Positions 1 through 8,100 of a stretch of 13,531 nucleotides of DNA are shown in pieces. The notes beneath the pieces are model-generated. The model saw only the letters and a program-made list of their open reading frames with translations. It did no database searches and was not told the origin of the DNA. The position numbers and the translations under genes are program-made. The number at the start of each line of letters is the position of its first letter. Position 1 is the stretch's first letter. Source of the stretch: Echinococcus granulosus (lineage: Eukaryota; Platyhelminthes; Cestoda; Cyclophyllidea; Taeniidae); the NCBI RefSeq assembly GCF_000524195.1, contig NW_020170570.1, forward strand, positions 92,902 through 106,432. The letters run 5' to 3'.

Positions 1-65
1 GCTACACAATCCACCACAGATTGCATTTCCTAGACTCATTTCAGATATCATGTGCGGTGGTATAT
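1..65 (+). repeat. Left arm of a 65-bp inverted repeat
   Basis: Bases 1-65 are the reverse complement of 13411-13475 with two mismatches (positions 51 and 61). The left copy may continue beyond the window edge; on its inner side similarity stops after 65. No coding sequence or element domain is attached. Confidence 0.9.
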
Positions 66-540
66 CCGCGACGCAAAAAAACATTTCCCCTACTACTAGA
101 TTATTTTATTATTTGCATATAATTTGCCAAAATCACCATTTCGCCATTGTAGCAGATCCATTATGATTGCGTACGAATTTTTGCCCACCCGTTAACTCGA
201 TCTTGTCATTCTAAGGGTTCTAGGTTGACATAAATTTCAGCAGAAAAAAAAAACAAATAGAATGTCGTGGTTTTGTTACTTTTATTTGAAAGTTGAAATG
301 GGTCAAATTGACGTGAACGATAAACCTAGTGTTTACATGTAAAGGCTACTTTTCAGTTATGTAATTGGAGCATTTAGGAATTCGTAACTGCCCTTAGGAC
401 ATGTGCAATTGTTACCTAGGCTCATGACCTGATGCAGCGTGAAATTAGCATCTCAGTTCAAGTAATCCGGCAACAGGAAAGAAACATGCAATATTTCCTC
501 ATTTGCCGCTATCAGCTATTCTCATTTATGATTTCGACAG
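66..540. other. Non-coding, nothing recognised
   Basis: AT-rich sequence with A and T runs. No open frame with protein-like composition, no RNA gene and no element is visible. A pyrimidine-rich acceptor-like TTTATGATTTCGACAG ends it at 540. Confidence 0.6.
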
Positions 541-628
541 AAGGGAACAATACACACTGATGTACTTCATGGATAAGCGACCATTGAATGGGTTCGGGAG
601 AGGCATTGGTGCTCGGAAGAGGCGATAA
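541..628 (+). other. Possible terminal coding exon (basic C-terminus), unproven
   Basis: After an acceptor-like CAG at 539-540 an open frame runs to TAA at 626-628. It encodes 28 residues ending in MDKRPLNGFGRGIGARKRR. The KR and RKRR dibasic sites and the FGR motif resemble a neuropeptide precursor tail, but no signal peptide or upstream exon is visible in the window and I recognise no protein. An AATAAA on the same strand follows at 944-949. It may be a chance open frame. Confidence 0.25.
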
Positions 629-2431
629 GCTTCACAGTCCGTATGTGTCCCGTGTGTGTGCGAATTAGGTAGTTAGTTTAAGTTGGTGTGGCGAATTCTC
701 CATCAGAAATTGAAAGAATATTCCTGTTTCTTTTACAGAGACTGTATGGTTCTGCACGTTCTTCACGTTTAAATCTGTTCATTCCCTTACAGTACTAATT
801 AAACGTTCTTATAAAATTTTAACGCCAAAATATACAATAACGTTTGAGATGCAAATTTGTAACCATGCTAAGTGAAATAACTGTTCGAGAAATTCGCCGA
901 ACCTTCAGTTACTTACTGACTGCACTACTGAATTAAGGGTTGTAATAAAACATGCGATTTATGGTTGCACAAAGGGTTTTTGACTCGTTTTCATCACAGG
1001 CGCCATGCATGAAGATAAGTATCCATATTTTAAATGTACCTCCAACCTAGTGTTATTCAGGTAGGAAATCGTCTAATCCTTGTGAATTCCAGCCTGGTAG
1101 CACAGGATGGGTACAACGGTAACCACTTACTGCAAGTAGTCAGGGCCTCAAGTGGGGCCGAGGAAATGGATTACAGAGGCACAAGCATAAGAACATCTGA
1201 TCGGCCCAAGTCAGTGATCAGTTCGTTTTGACAGCACCAGTAGCTTGTAGTAAATGAACCCTTTGTAAACAAAGAGGCCACGCCTTAGAATGCAGTCTGA
1301 GGTTAATTTCAATTCTTGCGTAACTTCGCGCACTTTCAACATAAAAACTCATCCCGGATTAGTTGTGAGGGTCACGAGATGCCGCAGAAGTCAACCTTAG
1401 CTAAGGTTTTAGCTATTTCTAGTAGATATATCAACGTAAAAAATTGGACACTTCTACAGAGAACAGCAAAGCCCTCAGCTGTCACCTAAGTTAATCATCA
1501 CCTTAGCGACCTGTGACAGTTTATGTACTAATTTTCTTCAGCCATTTGGTACTGAAAGGGTCGATGTACTTTAACCGCAAGATTTGTTCCAGATGCCTTC
1601 ACCACAAATTCGACTGTTTACCATTCAAAATAATATCTCAATGCTATAACTGGAGGTGGACTAGTTTTTAATATTTGGGAGAATGTTGAGCGGCTGATTA
1701 AGAGGTAGAAAAAACAGGATAACGAATAAGTGACAAGGTAAACTCCTAAAGTGAGTGGTCTCACCGGAACATTATTGGTAGAGGTATACATATTTTTCAT
1801 GCGTGAATAAAGGCAAACAAAAAATAAATTGATGTTTGGTTACATTCCATGCACAATTGAACAATAGCAGTATTCTACTATGCCTCCTCCTAAAGTGGCC
1901 ATTCAAAGTGGTAAAAAATCCAGACGAAGCAGTAGTTATAAAGTGATTGGGAATATTAGTAAGTTTATAAGCAAGTAGGAATAGCAGATACAGTTAGTTA
2001 AAGTGATGCACAAAATTTTCCATTGTAAGATATTCTGAGGGCAAATTAAGAACATTTGGCTCTTGAAGATGCGGCAGCCAATCGCTGAGGGTAAATGTAG
2101 AAGTCTGCTAGAAGAAACATTACTTTGATGAGAGGACTGAAAAGAAGTAACATGAATTGGCTCTCGCCTATCCACACTCTTCTGACCTGGCCTGCATACA
2201 GAGCAGTGGTGCCAAGAATATGGCATTTGAGTGGTTAAATTTTCGCATCTGCCTATAACAGCCCCAACTATCTACATGAAACTAGTGTAGGAAACAGAGC
2301 ATGCAATTAAGGCTACTGATGCATCCAGACATGATTACCTGTCCAACACTTGGGCGTCTACGATGCTTTGACTGAAGACCACAATTACGTGGGAGAATTA
2401 CCACCACATGTAATGACAAAACTGAACTTAC
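629..2431. other. Gene-poor intergenic stretch
   Basis: 1.8 kb with only short open frames in all six frames and AT-rich composition. There is an AATAAA at 944-949 (+). A slightly more GC-rich patch at about 1095-1220 has a 65-codon frame with no similarity I recognise. No tRNA, rRNA or element domain was found by eye. Confidence 0.6.
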
Positions 2432-2563
2432 GGATGCGTGATCAAATGCACCGCTACAAGTGAGGTTAGTCTTTTGCAAATGAACGGGTACACCTGAATC
2501 TAGCAACAGGTCCAAAACATTGCGCTGGATGCGTGCAGGTAATGACTCGCGCAGCAAACTTGA
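2432..2563 (-). pseudogene. Possible orphan ankyrin-like exon or relic
   Basis: A 132-nt open block on the - strand is bounded by TAG at its 5' side and by a consensus donor, GTAAGT, at 2431-2426, phase 0 at both ends. The peptide includes RNVLDLLLDSGVPVHLQKTN, which resembles the second helix and loop of an ankyrin repeat (V-x-L-L-L-x-x-G-x-x-V). The acceptor lacks a good pyrimidine tract, and no convincing partner exon lies on either side. It could be a relic, a single exon of a gene outside the window, or chance. Confidence 0.25.
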
Positions 2564-2853
2564 CTATTATCCCGTGGGATCACTGTTACGCGGATTCTGG
2601 CAGAAATTGATGCTTCAATTTCAAGGTGTTTAAGCAAAAAAATCTATGAGTTTTGAAATGAGGGACCTATCATTGCTATCCTTCCACCCAGAAACACACT
2701 AACATCTCGAGGAGTGGCTTGTGAGTTACCGAATCCCCCGTGTTAAATAAGAATCCGCCTCAATCATAGTAATCAAGTGACAATAAAAGTCCACGAAAAC
2801 CCACTCCCTGAAGCACAAAACATTAGAGAAAACGGTCATTTTAGCATAATACA
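2564..2853. other. Intergenic, downstream of transaldolase
   Basis: AT-rich DNA beyond the transaldolase poly(A) candidate. No gene, repeat or RNA structure is recognised. Confidence 0.6.
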
Positions 2854-2859
2854 TTTATT
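2854..2859 (-). terminator. Candidate poly(A) signal of transaldolase
   Basis: A canonical AATAAA on the - strand lies about 63 nt beyond the transaldolase stop codon, in an AT-rich 3' flank. The spacing suits a short 3' UTR. AATAAA is frequent by chance in this AT-rich DNA, so position is the main support. Confidence 0.5.
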
Positions 2860-2922
2860 TTATGCAAAATACTAAATGGGAAATCGGATTAGATAAGAAA
2901 AGAGTGCAAGGAGGGGCAGGCA

Positions 2923-4147
2923 TCAATTGGAGTCAGTGAGGCGAGCTCTTAGAAGGCATTCTAAGGTCCGTGAGTCTGCGGCAAACTTGCGAATACCCTC
3001 TGAGAGTTTATCAGTAGCCATCTCATCCTCGTTCATAGCCCAGCGGAAAGCAGCCTCATCTAAGTGCAGAGGCGACTCGTATTTGGATCTCGAAGAAGCT
3101 AAAAATGTCAACCGGGGCAGTAATTTGAGGGCACCGTAAGCATAACCAGGAATACGCCCGATTTTACTGTAAACAATAAAAAAGCGCCCAACCTAATTTA
3201 GCATCAAGAGCGACAGGAACCACCTCATCCATGGAGGCAAGAGATTCAAGAAGACTAGGTGAAATAGTCAAGAGATCACAGCCAACGAGACCGAGTATCT
3301 GATTTACATTGCGGAAAGAGGCGCCCATAATCTTGAAGAGAGGAAAATAGTGTAAGATAAAAAGCAGAATTTGCACACAATGTGGAAGGAAGTAGAGGCG
3401 AGAATTAACCTCGGTTTCGTAGCCGAATTTCTTGTAGTAATTGTAAATCTGTGTTACAGAGAGAACACCTGGGTCATCGAGCCTAGTAAACTCGATTTGA
3501 CCCTTTTTCGCCACGTACCAGTCGTAAATGCGGCCAACAAATGGGGAGATGAGTGTCACGTTGGCCTCAGCGCAAGCAACAGCCTATTACAGGATGGACA
3601 TGAGCAAAACGACCAGGATACTTGGAAGAAAGAGAAAAGGAGTGTAAGATTGCAGTGTACGCCATGTTTCAACTCAAGCTCCTTGGCTGCCTGTATGCCT
3701 TCCCAGGTTGAGCTCAATTTAATGAGTATACGTTCTTTCGATATTCCCTTCTCAGCATAGAGAGCGATCAACCTAAGGGCCTTTTCGATTTGCTTATCTT
3801 TGTCAAAAGAAAGCCGCGCGTCGACCTCTGTGGAAACACGGCCGGGAATGATTTTCAGAATTTCTTCGCCGAACATTACAAATGTGTAGTCTGAGGCGAT
3901 TTCGACTTGCTCTTCCAGAGAGTCGGACTTCGTCTTGGCAATCCGCACTGCCTCTTCAATGATTTCTGAGTATTTTGGCATCTTAGAAGCCGCAAGTATA
4001 AGAGACGGATTAGTCGTGGCATCAGTTGGAAGAAATTTTCGTATACCTAGAGCGTACACAGAAAAGCACTTTATACTTACTGTCAAAATCCCCCGTATCT
4101 GCAACGACAATAGTGGTTTGCTTCAATAAATCCAGTGTAGATGGCAT
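2923..4147 (-). CDS. TALDO1: Transaldolase, 5 exons, complete (326 aa)
   Basis: Transaldolase moves a dihydroxyacetone unit from sedoheptulose-7-phosphate to glyceraldehyde-3-phosphate in the cytosolic non-oxidative pentose phosphate pathway. Exons on the - strand are 4147-4081, 4046-3622, 3583-3410, 3331-3193 and 3098-2923, separated by introns of 34, 38, 78 and 94 bp, all GT-AG; they sum to 981 nt. Family signatures are plain: VVADTGD at residues 14-20, DATTNPSL at 31-38, [15 protein letters not shown] at 90-104, [14 protein letters not shown] at 129-142, NLTLLFSF at 155-162, LISPFVGR at 175-182, and a C-terminal region with [20 protein letters not shown]. Catalytic residues match E. coli TalB numbering almost exactly: D17, N35, E96 and the Schiff-base lysine K132. 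The length lies between TalB (317) and the human enzyme (337). The ATG at 4147 is chosen because [20 protein letters not shown] aligns with the family N-terminus. The gene diverges from NUP155. No key residue is missing. Confidence 0.96.
4047..4080 (-). other. 34-bp mini-intron 1 of transaldolase
   Basis: On the - strand the donor is GTAAGTA and the acceptor is CTCTAG. Removing it joins D22 to S23 (A + GT) and gives [18 protein letters not shown], which fits the transaldolase family. Reading through it inserts unrelated residues. The short size is typical of flatworm introns. Intron 2 (3621-3584, 38 bp) is similar: donor GTATCC, acceptor AATAG. Confidence 0.9.
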
Positions 4148-4212
4148 TCTAGAAATCAGCACCACACTATAAGAGACAACCAACGACACCGACCCTATGA
4201 GCTGAGGCGCAC

Positions 4213-4220
4213 AATATATA
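4213..4220 (-). promoter_or_regulatory. Possible TATA element upstream of transaldolase
   Basis: TATATATT is read on the - strand about 66 bp before the transaldolase ATG. The position is suitable for a core promoter giving a short 5' UTR. No transcription start can be seen from sequence, and AT-rich flatworm intergenic DNA produces such strings by chance. Confidence 0.3.
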
Positions 4221-4573
4221 CCTCTAACCGGCCAATTAATGATCAATAAAAGTAAAAATACAACAAAGAAATGGACCAGAACCATGTCCGGGATGATAAT
4301 AATCAAAATGAAAGGAAACTTACAGATAACCTATGCATTAAACAGCATTTAATTGACTTTTGCGTTCACCAAACTAGTTCCGGTACGCTAATGATTAGTC
4401 GCCTGTTCTCAACCAAAACTAGGCATAGTCACCTTATAAGCATTTGCAGTGTAAATTGAATCTATAAGCGGATTTTCGCTTTAAAAATACAGATGAAAGG
4501 GGTTACTGGCAAATCTTACAGAGCTGACTAATGACAGACCAGTGCTTAATTTCGATTGCAAAATTAGCAGTTG

Positions 4574-4581
4574 TATAAAAG
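4574..4581 (+). promoter_or_regulatory. TATA-like element TATAAAAG
   Basis: This is the best match to a consensus TATA box on the + strand in the divergent region. It lies about 520 bp upstream of the NUP155 ATG. That distance only makes sense if the primary transcript has a long leader that is removed by splicing, either a 5' UTR intron or an outron. Low confidence. Confidence 0.25.
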
Positions 4582-5056
4582 CTGTTTTGGCATATGTAAC
4601 TAAGCTCTATTAAGATCTGACCCCTTATTTTCAAATTAACCTGCGTTACTTGGATTTCACGCTACTAAAAATTCCCATACACTATAAGTGAGAAAAAATC
4701 TACTTAGGATTAGTAAATAAGCGAATATTAGCTTCTCAACTATGCAAATGAAGCGATTGACCCGTTCTTAGCGTAATAGTTTTTAACCACACAGATTATT
4801 GCTAATATTAAGCAAAATAACATAATTTTTATGTTCTTAGACTGACCTTACTATATTTTTCATGAGAGGAGTGTTTTAGGTGCACTATAACCTGTTCATT
4901 ATTGTATATTACTGTGACCATATCGAAAGTATTGCGACCCAGGCGGATTTATTCTTTTTTTTAACATGGTACTATCCACCAAATAATTGCTGTAATAAAT
5001 CATTTTACTTCAATTTTATTCGTTTAAAAATTAACCAATTGCAGCTGAGGCAATTT

Positions 5057-5092
5057 AGCCTTCTAACGCTGGCGTTGGACTGATTTTTGTAG
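5057..5092 (+). promoter_or_regulatory. Splice acceptor just upstream of the NUP155 ATG
   Basis: A branch-like TTCTAAC, a pyrimidine-rich stretch and TTTTTGTAG end at 5092, nine bases before the ATG at 5102. The TAG is also an in-frame stop upstream of the ATG, so the ATG is the first start in this frame. The site looks functional. It could be the 3' end of a 5' UTR intron or a spliced-leader trans-splicing acceptor, which flatworms are known to use. Sequence alone does not decide between these. Confidence 0.45.
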
Positions 5093-5101
5093 GCGATTTT
5101 G

Positions 5102-8100
5102 ATGGCTCTCTCGCTTAGTGATCCTGCGCGTGAATGGCTTAATAAGTTGATGAATAAAGATGCCCAATATAGGGATATGGCGTCTAAAATAGGCTACAGT
5201 CGGAATGGTATCTTTATTAGACTTTTTATGATTTTGTAGACATACCCACTGTCAGCGGAGTCCTTGACTCCGACTATGCCGTTTCTGGGATCAATGTGGG
5301 TGGGCGACTCGAATTTGAAAAAACAACGGCCATTCCGTCGGAACTCCAGGAGCGATTGGGTAGTGTGAGGCAGTGCTGCCGCATGGGAATATTTCCGCAA
5401 TGTCGGAAAGCTTGGCTTACAGTCGATGCAGAATTCTTTCTTTGGAATTTTGAAGACGGGCAAGACTTGGCTTTCTATGACGGCTGCCAAGATGTTATCA
5501 TCTCTGTCTCTTTACTGCGTCCTAAGTTGGGTATTTATCAATATTCTTCAGTCCCACCAGATCTTACTAACCAATGCTTTATTTAGGCATCTTACCTTCC
5601 GCCATTGAGTACCTACTAGCATTAGCAACGCCGTCTAATCTTATCGTTTTGGGAGTCACCTATGACTACACTACTTCCCAAAATAATTATTACTGCAATG
5701 GAGTCTTTAATGTGCTGCCTACTCCACTCTATATGATATTCGCTGGAAGCAATTACATCACTTGCATGGAAAGCACTTCTAACGGGCGGTATGATTTTGT
5801 CTTCTTGTTCATTATTTTTTGTTTCCAGGCTCTTCATGGGGAATCGAGAGGGCGATCTCTTGGAGTTTGTGTATAAGCCTATTCCAACATTGGACGACAA
5901 TATGTCCGCTCACACATCTTGTTCCGACGAATTCTGCTCTATTGTCAACCATACCGCGTCCTCGCTAAACTACTTCCTTCCCACCATTCTCACTAGCGGA
6001 TTTCGTCCTTCAGGTACGCTCTACCTCTGAACGATTTGGCTCGATCTACTTCTCTCAGGTGCTATTGTGCGAATTTCTGTGGATTCAAGGCGCGGATTTC
6101 TGTGGACGTTGTCAGCTAATTCTCACCTAGCCGTCTATCGATACGACATTCCTGGCAGCAAAGCTGCCGCCAACCACCTCTCCAAACTCTCAAGTCTCAC
6201 TGTCTCCGATTTGGCTTATCGAGCTGCATCGGTTGTTCGGTCGGTAGATCGAAGCCACTTTTCCAGGTACGAGGAAGGCAAATAATAGCGCAGCATTTAA
6301 AAAGGCCTTTTCTCGGGTTTTCCAGCCCCATTTTTTACCTTTATCTCCAGGATCATATCAATCTATGCATTGTCTGACGAGGCTGGTCCGATTCAGATGA
6401 TGGCAGTCACCGCGTCTGGCATTCGCATCTACTTTGCTGAGGGCCTCCGCATTGCCCATGTCCGTCTGCCTCCGCTTGCTCTGCTGGACCCTAGCATTCC
6501 AGATACTTCGATGCTGCCCCAACAACAGCAGCAGCAACATCAGCAACAACTCCCTTTTCAACCGTTTGCCCTCGGTGACGTCAAGTACATTGTTACTTTT
6601 CTCATGCCACCCATCGGGATGCAGCGACCCATTCATTTCCTCTTCCACTTTTCAGATTGGTGGCGGAGACGCGAGGCACAGTCATTTTTGCCTCGACTCT
6701 GCCAAAATCAGCTACCGATGACTCGCCGCCAGAGAGGATAAACACGCTGACCCTCAGTGTGATCTCCCCGGACCCATTTCCGTGGTCGCCTTGTCTGTCA
6801 GAGATAGTGACCACCTCTTTGAAGGTTGAATCCCCCTGGGCGCTAACAGTGCTACCTTCTAACGATAATAGCGATACTGTTGGCATCCCCAACGCCCTTC
6901 TCGCTGTCTCCTCGTCCAGTTTTAATAAGAAAGGCATTGAGTTGCCTCATGAATCGTCGGGTTTTTCTCAAACCGAGTAGGCATCAGGCTCGTTCAGTCC
7001 GTTTAACTCATTTTTGCATATGAAAATCTAGAGCTTCAGAATGCACTGACATGATTTGCTGTTTTCGGATTTTGTTATAGTTGGATGTTCTATTTTGTAT
7101 CAAATAAGTTCGTATTATGTTGATCGATGGCCTGTTTTTACAACTGTTTTCAAAAATATTTTGATGCAGCTGAATTAAAGCATGCATATGGGCTTGAATT
7201 TTTGCTTTTTTTTCCGGATTCTTTTTAAAACGATGCCATGAATTATTTAACTGCGTTGCTTTGTATCTGCACTTGGTTAGTTATTATGACGAAATGGATC
7301 GACCGCGATTTTCGTTTTACCAATTATCTTTCAAGCTGCAGCAGGAATACCCATCTCATCCTCAAGGTTATTTAAGGCACTTTCTTTACAACCTCCAGAT
7401 TTTATTCTCTTTGATAACAATGTTTTTGGGAATTCCGATCTCATTTTTGCCTCGACAATTTTGTTGCTTTCTTCAGACTCACTCTAGGAAAGATATTCGT
7501 TGGTCAACCTTTTTCACCAAGTCTCCATCACTTTTTTTTTTATAATTAATGAGGAAAATTAATCTATCGGAGCGAAATACAAGGCCCTGGTTTGAGTATA
7601 CTGTTGCAATACAGTAAAAAGGCTCCTCCTCCCTCCAAATATGTCTATCCACAAAATTTGTTGTTAGGGTGTTTATCCAAATCTTTCGTGCGTCTATCGC
7701 TGTCATGAGCATATGCAGCCGCACAATGAGATCCTTTTCGCGTTGAAGCCCTCAACAAACAGGATTTGGTGGCGTAACGCTTTGTGCGCAGCCACAACAG
7801 CATCCGCCGCCATCGCAACCGCCGTTTCCAAAGGGCTCTCCACCAGTGATGTTGACGCAGCATCTGGATCCAAATTACCGCCGTGTGTTAGTCATCACCG
7901 CCCACGGCATCGTACACCTCCGTTTGCCCTCTCCGCTCCAGCGACTGCGTGAGTTTCTCCTCACTTCTGGTGCCGTTCCTTTCACCACCGATGCCACCGT
8001 CTCCTTGGATTCCGCAGATAGGAACTTTTTGAGCACTTTTCTGCATCAGTTTGGTCCGGAGGAGTCTATCTGCGCCGCCATCGCCATTGCAGCCTCTGAG

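Larger units (their letters stand above)
4148..5101. promoter_or_regulatory. Divergent intergenic region between transaldolase and NUP155
   Basis: 954 bp of AT-rich DNA lie between the two start codons, which face away from each other. It contains no credible coding region. It holds TATATATT (- strand, near transaldolase), CCAAT at 4232-4236 and TATAAAAG at 4574-4581 on the + strand. It must carry the promoters of both genes, either separate or shared. An acceptor-like AG sits immediately before each ATG, so 5' UTR introns or spliced-leader acceptors are possible. Confidence 0.6.

Noticed and set aside
1034..1231. 65-codon open frame on the + strand
   Set aside because: No similarity recognised and it starts in AT-rich DNA; nothing supports expression.
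1936..2226. 96-codon open frame on the - strand
   Set aside because: No recognisable domain, no good splice context and AT-driven composition.
2484..2515. LLLDSG as the active site of a retroviral-type aspartic protease
   Set aside because: D-S-G alone is weak, the following residues do not fit the protease pattern and no polymerase is nearby; the ankyrin-like reading is slightly better and also unproven.
7261..7545. 94-codon open frame inside intron 7
   Set aside because: AT-rich, composition of Phe/Leu/Tyr runs, no Nup155 similarity, and no need for another exon at this point of the alignment.
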